Notes: a model not told the origin generated them from the sequence alone. A stretch of 64,000 nucleotides of DNA from Azolla caroliniana (GCA_043228905.1 JBHGNT010000016.1:14136001-14200000); one strand, 5' to 3'. Positions 29,784 to 41,752 are shown, counted from the stretch's first letter. Made by a program: numbers and translations.

Positions 29784-32700
29784 GCCTTGCCGAAAGGCAA
29801 AGGAGACGCGAGGCTTTCCAGCAAGCGGCGCAGGAAATTAGAGCGGATCGCTCGTTTTCCAACGTAATCCGGAGAGTAGCGGAGGACTCCCTCTGGTTAC
29901 AGCAAACATCGCACCCGGACGACGGCAGCAGCCTAAGCAGCCTCCGGGAAACAGAATCCCTTCTCCACGCGTTGGCAAACGGAGAAGGTGAAGCAGAGGC
30001 CTTTTCCGCATATGAATCGGACTCCGAAGGGGAATACAGCGTGCACACGAACTACCGTAGCAGCAACGAAACCCCGGGCAGACCGGAGGACGAAGGATCG
30101 GATACCTTATCGACACCGGAACCGGAACCGGAAGTGCTAACGCTGGAACCCCCGGAACCAGTAGAGGAAGAGCGACCTCCGACACCGGAAGTCGAAGAGG
30201 AGAGGCCTCCGTCACCAAAGGAAGAAAAACAACCGACACCGGAATCAAATCGGGAAAGACCACCAACACTGGAGAAAATTCCGGAACGAGCACCAACACT
30301 ACCAGCCCGCGCACCGATACCGGACGACGACATGCCGTTCCAGTACTCCAAGTATAGAGATGATCCGGACGCGGAAGCTCATGTGCACGCCTTTGAACAG
30401 ACATGGGAAGCCAACCATGTGTCCCAGCGACTGACACCGGAGGAAGAAGAACGCTCTAAGATAGCAGAGTTCGGCGTCACATTGAAGGGACCGGCAGCAA
30501 GATGGCGCCATACGCAGGACCCGTCTACCATCAACACCTTTGCAGATTTAAAGGCTAAATTCATGCATTTTTTTCAAAAGGAGGTGGACCAGACCATAAT
30601 GGTAGGCTTATTTTATACCATCCGGCAAGAGGCAGGGGAGAGCATTCCCCAATTTGTCATCCGGTTTCAACGGATGCATAGTCAGCTTACCCGTGCACCC
30701 CCGGAGGAGGAATTACGGACGATATTCCTAAACGCACTCCGGGAACCCCTACGCACGGTTTGCACGGTAATCGATTTCCGCACAAGTACCATCGACCAGG
30801 TCATTGACCGGGTGAAAGAGATGGAAAAGACAAGCTCCTGGCTCACAATGGGCACACTTCAACGGGCGTTACCGTCCGATGAAGACCTCTGGTTTCGGCA
30901 AGCAATACAGTGCACAACCTGCTTGAATTCCAGACACTCGGCTCTAGAATGCACTATGAGGACACAATGTGTAATCTGTCAATCCAAGAGCCATACGACA
31001 GATAGGTGCGAGTATAATCTATTGACTCGGCAAGCACCGCCCGTCCGACAAATTGAGCCACGCAGCATCCGGGATGAAGAAGACAAACGCTGGCGGCGAA
31101 TGGACCGTGACTGACCGGCACAGGATGTCCGGTATGGCGAGCGACGGGAAAATAATGTCCGGTATGGCGAGCGACGGGAAAATGATGTCCAGTACGGTGA
31201 TCGGGGAGAGAACTATGACCGGCATGATCGGTACCAGGATTACAATAGACGATACGAACAGTATGACCGGGAGCACTCCCCCGGGTATCGTCAGCAACGG
31301 GAGGAATACGGCAGATATAACGGGCAACCCCGTCAAGAGTACCGTAATAAGAAAAGCTATAACAAAAAACGGCATTTTAAAAAAGGCGGCTACCCCCGGG
31401 ATCCAGAACAAGGAGCTCCAAGTAGCCAACCGGTACAAAACCCCGCGCGTACCGTAGGACCTGCCCCGGGTACAACAGACAATGCCGAATCTAGCAATGC
31501 CCGGAAATCCTACTGCTACTACTGCCGACAGGAAGGCCATTATAGTAACCAATGCCCGGTGAAGAGCTATGAAAAACGACCGGCGGTAAATATGGTAGTC
31601 CCTGAGGTGGCAGACCTGCAGCAGTTGACCACAAGGTCGAAGGGCATGGCCAAAGAATGGGAGACACAGGAGACCATCCGCAAACAAGCAACGGAATGGG
31701 TAAAGAAAGAAAACGAGCAGAATGTCACAGACTTACAGCAGCAAAAGGAGAACACCGCAGGGCTTGCCGGCGGTAGTCACTCCGAGAACGAGACATGGCA
31801 GGCGTTGCAAGAATGCCAGATTACGTTACCACTAGGAAGACTCCTACAACTCGTGCCTAGATTCACGGAAGGACAAAAGACGGCCATGACGGTAGGAGAA
31901 CCATCACCGGCACCGGTACTCTTCTCGAATTCAGAGGAGGGACCAACAGTGGTAGACACCAGCAGTCCGGTAATCACTGCCATTGTAAAAGGGAAAGAAC
32001 TCCCCAGCACAGTTATAGACGGAGGCTCTGGGGTAAATGTAATAAGCCTCCGAACGTGTGATGACCTAGGAATCCACGAGTGGGAGCCGTGTCCGTTCTG
32101 GTTGCAGATGGCCGATACAAGCTCAGTGCGGCCGATAGGATTAATACGGAAATTAGAAGTCACCGTCGGCGGGCATAAATTTCACATCTCGGCCGTAGTG
32201 CTACAATTACAAGCACAGGGCACATACCCGCTATTGCTGGGGCGGCCATGGTTGAAAACGGCACATATCAAACAGAATTGGCGAAAAAATATAATTACCT
32301 TCCGGCGAGGAAAAGCCAAGGTACGGGTACCAACACAGCCAAGGACGAGCACTGGCAAGGAATGTACACCGTTGTATGCGGAATGCGTCAACATGCTCGA
32401 AGGGTTAGCAGACGAAGAAGAAGCTCAATACCTGCAGGACAACCCGAAGATCATACCCCTCTTCGAAATAGACATTGCCGAAGCCGTGGCACCGTACTTA
32501 CCTCAACCGGAAGAGGCGGAAGCAGAACCGGATAAAGACGCAATCCGGGAGTTACGGCAAGCGCAGGAAGCGTTGGAACGGGAAATGGCCGTTTCACAGC
32601 GCGTAAAAGCATCGCAACTGGAAGAGGTGAATTTAGGCACCACGGACGAAGCAAAACCGGTGCACATCGCCAAGGAGATGAAGTCCGAAGACAAAATGGC

Positions 32701-34291
32701 AATGATAACACTTCTCACGGAATTCCGGGATGTGTTCGCCTGGTCATACGAAGATATGCGAGGACTCGAGCCTCAGTTATACCAGCATCAAGTGCACTTA
32801 AGCAAGGACGCAAAACCAGTGGCACAAAGACAGTACCGGATGAATCCCAATTATGCTGCCAAGGTCAAGGAAGAAATCGACAAACTGCTAAGAGTTGGCT
32901 TTATCCGTCCGGTAAAGAAAGCGACATGGCTGAGCCCGATCGTAGTCGTACCGAAGAAGAACGGAAAAATTCGAGTTTGCGTGGACTACCGGAAACTCAA
33001 TGCGGCTACGGTAACGGATGCGTTTCCACTTCCGTTCACAGATGGAGTGTTGGATGCCGTTGCCGGCCACGAGGTCTATAGCTTCCTAGACGGATTCAGC
33101 GGGTATAATCAGATCCGGATGCACCCCGACGACCAGGAGAAAACGGCATTCGTCACCGAATGGGGGGTGTTTGTGGCCGTGGTGATGATGTTCGGACTCA
33201 AAACGGCACCGACAACATTTCAAAGAATCATCATGGAAATCTTTGGTGAATATATACCGGCTTTTATGCAAGTTTTCCTTGACGATTTCGCCGTCTATAG
33301 TCGGGAGGAGGACCATTTTCAACACCTCCGTCTTTGTCTAGAAAAGTGTAGAGCATACCGGCTAAGCTTGAATCCGGCAAAGTGTGTATTTGGCGTATCC
33401 GGTGGAACTTTATTAGGACATATCGTGAGCCAGGAAGGTATTGCAGTCGACCCGGACAAAGTGAAAGCCATATTAGAAGCACCGGCGCTGGCAACGGCAA
33501 AGGCATTAAGCCGATTCTTAGGCCAGATCCGGTGGCACAGCCGGATGCTCCGATACTTGGCCGACCTGGCTACACCGTTGCATGCCGCCGTACATCGGAC
33601 ACCGTTCCAGTGGACCGATACTGAGGATAGGGCGTATAACGCCCTCAAGGTACTATTGTCACAGGCACCGGTAGTACAACCTCCAGATTGGAGTAAAGAA
33701 TTTCACGTGTTCGTGGACGCCTCCGACATCGCAATCGGAAGAGTACTGATGCAGCTTACGGAACCAAAGTGGTACCGGCCAGTGTACTATGCCAGCCGAA
33801 AGCTATCCCAAGCAGAACGGAACTACTCTACTACGGAACGGGAAGCTCTAGGAATGATCTACAGTGTGACAAAGTTTCGACACTATTTATTGGGAAGGAA
33901 GTTTTCCTTCCATGTAGATCATTCGGCACTCCTTTACCTGGTGTCCAAGGCGTCACTCACCGACAAATTGGCCCAGTGGACCTTATTGTTACAGGAGTTC
34001 GAGTTCGAAATATTCCACCGACCCGGTATACAACATGCTGTAGCGGATTACTTAAGCCGATTGGAGTCCGGAGAAACGGGTGACGGAGTACCGGATGAGT
34101 TTCCAGATGCGGAACTGTTTCGAGTCACTACGGAGACGGCAACAGATGAGACAGTGGCTCACAAATATGCACCAGTTTCTGAGCACAGGACTACCTCCGG
34201 AAGAGCTGAACCAGGACGAACGGAAACGCCTGGCGGTACAAAGCCGACATTTCTGCTTACTGCAAGACACACTATACCACAAGGGTGCTGA
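29784..34291 (+). pseudogene. Gypsy gag-protease-RT-RNase H, element G
   Basis: One frame is open from about 29784 to 34291 except for TGA at 31112-31114. No ATG is seen at its start; the first in-frame one precedes PFQYSKYRDD near 30331. A Pro/Glu-rich stretch precedes the capsid domain (about 30340-30840). Three CCHC knuckles follow: 30911-30952, 30969-31010 and 31514-31555. Between the second and third is an Arg/Tyr/Asp-rich linker with a 30-bp tandem repeat (31126-31200). Protease has VIDGGSG (Asp codon 32018-32020) in place of the usual D[ST]G. RT has FLDD at 33275-33286; RNase H starts near 33708 (FVDASD). The frame shifts near 34150, so integrase lies in another frame. Confidence 0.9.
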
Positions 34292-35336
34292 CGGCATATG
34301 GAGACGGGCGGTGCGCAGCGATGAAAAGGAACTGATACTGAGGGAAGCCCATTGCGGAGTTGCCGGAGGTCACTATGCCGGAGATGCGACGGCCAGAAAA
34401 ATATGGCAAAGTGGCCTATGGTGGCCAACGACATTAAGAGATGCGGTACGGTACGCAAAAGAATGTGACCTATGCCAGAGAATGGGCCAGCCAACGGAGC
34501 AGGCTCGTATGCCACACCAACTGGTACTACCACTCGAGCCATTCCAAAAGTGGGGGCTGGACTTTGTAGGACCGTTCAAGCCACCGGCAATGAGAACGGG
34601 TAATCGGTACGTTATCGTTGCTACGGATTACTGCACGAAATGGGTAGAGGCCAAAGCTTTACGGGATAACACCGTTGCGTCAACGGCAAAGTTTCTATAT
34701 GAGTACATCTGGTGCCGTTACGGATTCCCCATTGAATTGATAAGTAACCAAGGGGGGCACTTTCTCGGACAAGTAGTGGAAAGCCTAACGACCTTCTATG
34801 CCGTGGTCCACAAACGAAGCACACCTTACTATCCACATGCGAACGGATTAGCGGAATCAACAAACAAGACGCTCCAGAACATCCTTCGGAAGATCGTCAA
34901 CGAGAACCGGACGGATTGGGACAGAAAGCTACATAGCGCGCTTTGGGCATACCGGACGGCATACAAAACGAGCATTCGAACAACACCGTTCCGGTTGGCG
35001 TTCGGACTCGAGGTGGTCATGCCGGTAGAATTTCAAGTACCTAGCTTATGGATCCAGCTACGAGAATGGCTGAACGAGAAGGAGTCGGAGACAATAAGGC
35101 TGACAGCGCTGTGTGAGCTAGAGGGACAACGGTTGGCCAGCATCCTACATTTAGAATTGGAGCAACGGCGACGGAAAGCATTCGTCGACCGGCACAGGAA
35201 AGGTAACGAAAAAATGTTCGCAATCGGCAAACCAGTGTTAGTATTCCAAACCCGGATGGGCAAGATGCCGGGTAAACTAAGGTTTAGATGGACCGGACCA
35301 TATTGGCTAACACGGGAGTATAATGGGTCCTACTAG
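34080..35336 (+). pseudogene. Gypsy integrase, element G, catalytic Asp changed
   Basis: True integrase coding starts near 34150 after a frameshift. It has the His-His-Cys-Cys zinc domain (HCGVAGGHY ... CDLCQRMG, to about 34480), then the core: first Asp in LDFVGPF (34560-34562), Asn instead of the second Asp in ISNQGGHF (codon AAC 34746-34748), and Glu in NGLAESTN (34854-34856). Spacing is 62 and 36 residues, as in D-D35-E integrases. The C-terminal part (VLVFQTRMGKMPGKLRFRWTGPY) matches the gypsy integrase tail. Asp to Asn should abolish strand transfer. Confidence 0.9.
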
Positions 35337-35683
35337 TTGGGGACACTTGCCGGCGAAGTGCTGGGCAAATGGGTGAATGGATTCCGGTTAAAGGCATTTA
35401 GAGGACCAATGCCTAAGAACCCGTTTGAGCAAAGGACCGACGGCAACCACCAAGACGGCAGAGACGGCAAGCCGGGAACCGGAGAGAATGAGGCCGGTAA
35501 GGGTCCGGGAGGACCAACGGACATGTGACGTCACGCTAATAATAATAATAACTGAAAAAAAAAAAAAAAAAAACAATCATGCAAAAGCGAGGAATGAATG
35601 GATGAAAGAGCGTGGAGCGAAAAGGTACGTAGTGGGCATTTAAAGCGCCACCAGAGGACATAATACTATTTTAAGTACGCGAC
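35337..35683 (+). other. Spacer before the extra ORF of G
   Basis: No gene recognised. A (AAT)n stretch followed by an A-run of about 19 lies at 35537-35573. Confidence 0.6.
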
Positions 35684-38573
35684 ATGCACAAACTCGAAAA
35701 AGGTGCTAGAATGCACAGACAAAAACCATTGCGCGTAGAGACCCTCTATTTTCGCGAACCCAGGAGCACAGAAGCACCGAAACGCTGCAAGATCATCAGA
35801 CGAGAACCTGCGCACAGAGAACCCCCGCCTTCTGAACTCTCTCTTTCTCAACCCCGCTCTCATCACCATCCATCCTCGCCACCGCAGTCCGACCCCGACA
35901 CAGAAATGGACCCGCAAACGCTGTCGGAAGCCGCCAAGACATGGCTGAAGCAACACGGGCTCGAGGGCTTCTTGATGATGATGGAAGTACCGCCACACAA
36001 AGAAGCCGACAAAGTGATCAAGGAAATCGATACAGAGGTCATAACGGCAGAGGCGATTCGAGCGTTAACAGGCCTTCCAGAGGGAGGCATACTCACGATC
36101 GACAATCCCAACCCGGAGCAACTCATCAGGTATTTTGGTGAGTACTCTCTAGCCAACAAGGGCTACCGGACACAGGGCGGCGGAGATATGCTGTTCCGCG
36201 AAATTGCTCGTGTGCTCCATGAATACGGCCACGTATACCCTAGACCCCCTGTCATGCCGCAGAACCGGGCAGGGATGATCATCGCCACCTATGAAGGGAT
36301 CAAGGTGGATTGGTCGGTATTGATTGCCGACATGTTGTGTGCGGCGATCGAGATCGTCAGAGGCAAAGACGGCAAAGAAGGCCGAGACAGACAAAGGATA
36401 TGGCACGCCGTAACGCAGTGGCTCATCTTGCTGGTGCCACCAGTTCAGACCGTCCAGCCCAAGAAGCGAGGAAGAGTGCCGGACGGCACCCCAAGGACGG
36501 CTTCCAAACGGCAACAGCTGTTGGCCTCTAAGGCCAGTAAGGGAAAGGCGGTGGATGCAAAACAGGCGGCAGCAAGAAGCGGAAGCCGGAAGCGCCCAAC
36601 GGAGGCGCAGGAGGAACCACCGGCACGGCCTGTAACGGTCACACTCCGCCGACCGGTGAATCGAGAAGTGAGCCCCTTGGCGGCAAAACTCAATGCCGGA
36701 GCTCAGGAGGAGGAAATAGAGGAGGAGCCTACGGAGCACCTCCAGCGACGGTCGTCGGCAAGGACCGTTGAGACAGCCGGGAAACGTTCGGACCCTCAGA
36801 CAGAGGGAACACCGGCTCCCCATACTGAGACTCCTACGCCAAGGAAGGAACCGGAACCGGTGCAGATGGCACCGGAAACAGAAGCCCCGGCACCACCGGC
36901 AACACCGGCAAGTCCCATCCCGCCAGAGCCAGAAAGGTCACTGCAGCCTCCCTCGGTCAGCCAAGAAGAAGCGCAAGGGGAACCAGGACAACAGGATGAT
37001 CCACGGGCAGAAACGGAACTGCAACTCGGCGCAACCAGGCGGGACCACCCCTCTACAAGTGAGCCCATCTATCAAACCTCCGTGCAAGCACAACAAGGCA
37101 CCGGTAGCCTGTGGCTCCGGTGGATAGGCGAACAGATAGCCGGAGTAGTGGGGTATATAGAGGCGGAAGAAAGAGCGCAAAGCGAACGGTTGCTCGTCAC
37201 AACCGAACAACTAGAGACGGCCCAGTCCAGAATCCGGTGCCTTGAAAAAGATTTGGATTAGGTCACGATAGAGATGGCCAAAATACGGATCCAATCACCG
37301 GTGACTCCGGTAAGTGTACAGAATAATGAAACGGTACGACCTGTACATAGGAATAAGACCTCGGCAACGGAAACCGTTCCGGCGAGTGATGCGGCGCAAG
37401 CTCAGGAGCTTGCGGAATTAAGAGAGGAACTTGCCGCACAAGAAGCGCTAAGGAGCCGGGAACGAGAATTGAAGACGGCGGCCGAAGCCGAATTAAAGAA
37501 GACTGCTGAGAACCTCTACCGGGCAGAGGAGAGCCTCCGGAAAGGCCATCAAGCATACAACCGGCTAAAGGAGGAGAAAGACAAAGTGCTGCAGGAAAAG
37601 GATAAGCTGTGGAAAACAGCGGAAACAGAGATTGAACGGCTAAAGGAAGAGCTCCGCCAGCAGAAGGACCGCGAGGACCGGGCCCGTCGGTAGATCAACG
37701 CACGGCTCAAGCAAAAGACGGATGATTTTGAGCACCTGCACCGGGACTACAAACGGCTGGAAACGGAGCATAAAGAACGGATGGTCGAGCTCCAGCAGGC
37801 AAATGATCGGGCCGCGACGGCGATCGCCGACGAACGGGCGGAAAATACAAGACGCTTGGAAGAGGCGGAGAAGGTCCGGATGGAGCTCCAGAAGCAACAG
37901 CAGGAAGACAAAGAGAGAGCGTCAACAGTATTGTAGAAATTACAGAGTACATATCAACGGCAATTGACGCATTACAAGGCGCAGGCGGAGGACAACGTAA
38001 AAATCATCAAACAACTGAAGGAGGAACGGCAAGCGGCGGAAACCAAATCGCAATTGGGAACGAGCCGGATTCAGTCCATTCTCCGGGCATGGTTGAATCA
38101 GACAAAGCACTTGATTGATGAAAGCTCCGTAAAATGGTGGACAAAGTGGGCACAAAACGCGACGGAACTCCAGTTGCTACGGGGTGGATGTGGCAAACCG
38201 GCGGAAGGAAGGAGATGACTGTTATACGTTGACTTCCGAGGACTTCACCGCCATACAGGACGAGCTGGCCGACGACTTCCAAGTCCTGGCAGATGAAAAG
38301 CTGGCGCAGGTCAGGCAGCTCGTAGCTCAGCTGGACGCTCAAATTCAGTTTGAAAGTTACGAGCGGTCCCGGGTACGGGAAGAAAAAGCAAGGGAAGTGA
38401 CAACGGTTAACCTTAGTGATGAGGAACCGTCGCCGGCTGAGGGCCAGCCGGGAACCAGTCAACCGGAGACCACTACGACGCAGGGAGCAACGATGGAGAC
38501 GTCGGGGTCAGAGCCACAAACGGAGGAGCAGCCGCAGCAACCACCAACGGACCCGCCACAGTAGACAGCAACA
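35684..38573 (+). pseudogene. Extra sense ORF of G: globular head plus coiled coil
   Basis: ATG at 35684 opens a 525-codon frame ending in TAG 37259-37261; the same frame continues 37274-37693 (TAG), to TAG near 37934, and to 38218, so one protein of at least 840 residues is implied. A shift near 38180 leads to a last segment ending TAG at 38562-38564. A possible second start is M75 (35906, MDPQTLSEAAKTWL). Residues about 75-255 look globular (ITAEAIRALTGLPEGG; RAGMIIATYEGIKVDW). About 260-480 are Pro/Glu-rich and basic, probably disordered. From about 490 on, heptad-like Glu/Lys/Leu stretches suggest a long coiled coil, then an acidic Gln/Pro-rich end. Its location matches the env-like or extra ORFs of some plant gypsy lineages. 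The globular part faintly recalls plant mobile-domain proteins; I do not assign a function. Confidence 0.75.
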
Positions 38574-38698
38574 GAGTAGCAACAACAACAACAACAACAA
38601 CCACTTCCAGATGAACCATTGGAGCCTCTCGAACAAAGCATTCTGGACATTTTGGACGAAGAATAGCAAGGGTCAGTTGTGGATTCGACGTACAAGGT

Positions 38699-38720
38699 AC
38701 TGTCCCACAGGCGTGCCATG
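38699..38720 (+). other. 22-base block abutting G 3' LTR
   Basis: This block (core GTCCCACAGGCGTGCC) lies directly before the 3' LTR and differs by one base from the block at 11188-11167 (minus strand) that directly precedes the 3' LTR of element C. No classical polypurine tract is adjacent to this LTR. Confidence 0.7.
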
Positions 38721-39153
38721 TGTTACCGGCCGGCAAAGGAGTCCAGAGTGGGAAACGGAGAGCTAATTAAGTAGAAGGAATGTGGTTGTAATTAAGCTAT
38801 GAGTGTGGACGGACGGACCGGAATCGGTATGCCGTTCCGGATCTGGACCGATCCCGAACAGGTGTGGATGGCACCGTTTTGTAATACAGACCGGAAACCT
38901 ATTTAAAGGCCCGAATACAATGTAATAGTTAGCGGTTAATTAATGGAAGCTTAAGCGTTGTTATATCTCTGTGTTAATTGCCGTTCTGTCTTAATTGTTA
39001 TATCTTACGCGTGTTATGAAGACGATCCTAATAAGTAACTTGATTAAGTCGGAATAAGCGTTGAAGTCTAATCCGGTTGCCGTAACACCCTTTGGTGAAG
39101 TGTCTCCCGTAGACACCCTGTGTTAGGCCATTGTCCGGCCCGAAGAGTTAACA
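38721..39153 (+). repeat. 3' LTR of G
   Basis: TGTTACCGGCC to AGAGTTAACA, ten differences from the 5' LTR, followed by GTACC. Confidence 0.93.
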
Positions 39154-39158
39154 GTACC

Positions 39159-39575
39159 AAAAGTTTGACTCCTAAATCAGGAAGCTTGGATACTATTGAT
39201 CCGACTTTGACCCATGTATGTATACTCGGCAACTAGCCGATGAGTCTCGAATCTACCTGCTCCTATATGTCGATGACATATTGATTGTAGGGAGAAATCA
39301 AGTTGAAATCAGAAAGCAAAAGCAAAGCCTTCACGGCAAGTTCGCAATGAAGGAACTTGGATCAGCCCAACACATATTGGGCATGATGATCAAGCGAAAT
39401 CGGAAAACACAGACTCTCTGACTCTCCCAATCCAACTACATCCACAAAGTGATGAAGTGCTTGAACATGGAGAACGCGAAGCCAACACCAACACCGCTTC
39501 TGACGTCGATTCAACTATCGAATAAAGACTCTCCTTCGACTGATAAGGAGAAAGAAAGGAAGGAAGAAAGAAAGA
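39159..39575 (+). pseudogene. Copia element H RT, 3' piece
   Basis: After GTACC the frame resumes (QKFDS), with YVDDILIVGRNQVEIRKQK and SAQHILGMMI, ending in a TPTPLLTS stretch. Stops occur near 39206 and at 39420. RNase H of the same element follows at about 43205 beyond the LINE. Confidence 0.82.
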
Positions 39576-39780
39576 TATATTAACGTCTTCTGAGGCAAAT
39601 TTTGGCCCATGAGACAAATGTTTTACAACAAAAAATGGGATATTTACCCACTCATCAAGAATAATAAATAAATAAAAATAAGATAAAATAGAGTTTAATC
39701 TAAATAGTTCTAGTAAAATAATGAACATGTTCTATATAAAAATCATGTTCTACAATGAAAATGTTATGCTAGGCCTAATT

Positions 39781-41069
39781 TCATTTCCATCCATGTCTCT
39801 CGAATAGAAGCGGGAGGTCAAAGGGTTGCGATGTGGATGTGGCCCGTGATGTCAATGTAAAAGGTACCCCAACCATAGCTTCTAGTCGAAATAGCTCAGG
39901 TTCCCTTATCTTCTTAATCTTTTCTACTCCACGCCGACCTTTTTTGAAGCCCAACATCCGAGGGCATTTAGTTGTTCTTTGCCTTTTTGCTTCCTCAAGA
40001 GAGAGGCCGAGAGGCGTAAGTGTATCCACATACATCGTCTCCCCTTGTTCCTGAAAATTTACAGTAGTTACATGTTGATGAATAGTAAAAGGGTTATGGT
40101 TAACACTTTGTAATTTATTCTCCCTATGTTTTTTTAGCACTAAAATATACCTACCTAGTCTCTTTACACTCGGGGTATCTAATAGTTTGGAGAGGGTGGG
40201 AGAGGGTCCTAATATGTCTTGGTATTCCGCTCGTATCTCGGCATAAGTTGGGCACTTGCATGTGAAATGATGCTCATCCTCTATCTCTATGTGGCATAAC
40301 CTACATAGCCTTTCCTCTCTAGGGACTCTATTAGCTCAACCATTCTCAATCTTAAGTTGGTGAGATGATATCCTAAGTTGTCCAATGGCCACCCTTAGTG
40401 CATTTTAAGAATGTATCTAGATATCTTGGTCGTGTAATAAAGCCTTACTTAGAAAAGTGCAAGAAGTGTTCCTTATAGTACAAAATTTTCGATGGGAGTG
40501 GCTCTCATGGGGTGATCCATTTATATCGAGTGTACATTTGCCATACTTCTTGGTGTATCACTTTAAAACTATCTTCATGAGAGAGAGTTTGATCAGTCCC
40601 ATGGTTGTAGTTAAGGGGGGGTAGGTTATTAATATCTATGCAATTTGCAAGTAACCAACTCACCACAGTGCTATACCAAGAGCTAGTGTCTACAGACGCA
40701 TGTAGGGATCGGGATGCCTCAAAGGCTCGACGGGATATCCTATCTTGTGGTTGGCTATGTATCCGATGAATAAAAACTACCACTTGAAAGAGTGCTTCTA
40801 CTAACATCAGGGGTAGAGTGAACTCTACTCTAATAATGTCATGTGGTACTATCGATTTGCTTCAGAGTTGACGTGATAACATCGTTACCAAAGGTCTCTC
40901 TAATTGCGTCCACGTGAAAGATGGTAGACACGGAGCCCATACTACTGATGCATACATGAGGGAAGGGGTCACTAATGAGTTGAAGAGCCATCCCTTGGTC
41001 CATGACTCTTGAAAGTATGCCTGGTGGCATTGTCTCTCTAAGAGTAAGAGGGATGAATACCTGAGTCAT
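39781..41069 (-). pseudogene. LINE ORF2 C-terminal region
   Basis: In three frames the minus strand gives ISRRAFEASRSLHASVD (40505-40807), then about 40400-40330 LRISSHQLKIENG, a stop, NRVPREERLCRLCHIE, then EDEHHFTCKCPTYAEIR and LGRYILVLKKHREN (40140). The order LRxxSHxLxIExG, PREERxCxxC, EDExHFxxxCPxY is the Cys/His-rich tail found after the RT of some LINE clades. It differs from the usual plant L1 tail. Several stops and shifts mean it is not functional. Confidence 0.6.
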
Positions 41070-41228
41070 CTCTGGCTGCTTGGGTCATCGAAAATTTACT
41101 TGAGTGAGCACTAAAAGTGACTCCCACGTATACATATGATCCAACTACCTCAACTAGTTTATGAGAGAGGGTTAGGTGACATTTACTCCTAACTTAGGAC
41201 GATGTATGAAAGATAAGGACTTTAGTTT

Positions 41229-41689
41229 TGTTGAGAGACAAGCTCAACATCAGCCAGATCGGCTGAAGAAGCCGAGGACCGGATCGGTTGGGACCGATCG
41301 GTTAGGCCGAATGCGTAAACCGGTATGCAGACCGGCGCGTAGGTAGGACCGGATCGGTGTGGAAACCGGGAGGCCGTTAGGAAAGATATTCCGTGAGGAA
41401 TATATTTGGGAGTTAGTGTAGGAGCTCTCAATGAGCATTGAAGTATTGTTAGTACTTCTGTCAGTCCTTCTCGGACTTGTATAAAAGTGTTCATTGAACA
41501 CACATATGTATAGAGTGGTGAATAGAGATTGGGTACTTTTGTTGAATATAGTTCTTGTGTTCTCTCTCTCTCTCACTCACTCTCTCAGTCTCTCCCGCGT
41601 ATACTGCGTAAGCTCAAGCTCTCCATTAAACCTGAGTTTTCTGCCTTCTGTTCGGTCTTCATACTTGCTTCCGCATGCTACTTTTTACA
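41229..41689 (+). repeat. B3 5' LTR
   Basis: TGTTGAGAGACAAGC to CTTTTTACA. GTATAAAAG at 41479-41487 is followed directly by the hairpin GTGTTC-att-GAACAC (41487-41501) and a (CT)n tract at about 41558-41580. Confidence 0.88.
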
Positions 41690-41701
41690 TGGTATCAGAG
41701 C
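41690..41701 (+). other. Primer-binding site of B3
   Basis: TGGTATCAGAGC directly after the LTR. Confidence 0.9.
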
Positions 41702-41752
41702 GCAAGGGTTGAGAACCTCTCTGCAGCCGACACAGCTTGACGAAGAAGAACA

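Larger units (their letters stand above)
29255..39153 (+). mobile_element. Ty3/gypsy element G with extra reading frame
   Basis: A 9899-bp element. LTRs of 433 bp each (29255-29687, 38721-39153) differ at ten positions by my count. Perfect target duplication GTACC (29250-29254, 39154-39158), inserted in the RT of copia H. Order gag, protease, RT, RNase H, integrase places it in Ty3/gypsy. A 3.4-kb region between integrase and the 3' LTR holds an extra sense reading frame. The coding frames carry a few stops and frameshifts and one catalytic substitution. Confidence 0.95.

Noticed and set aside
36149-36823. 224-codon minus-strand frame in G
   Set aside because: Opposite strand of the extra ORF; the plus-strand frame has the more protein-like composition and continues for 840 codons.
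40505-41069. Possible host genes on the minus strand
   Set aside because: They read as consecutive pieces of a LINE ORF2 tail when the frames are joined.
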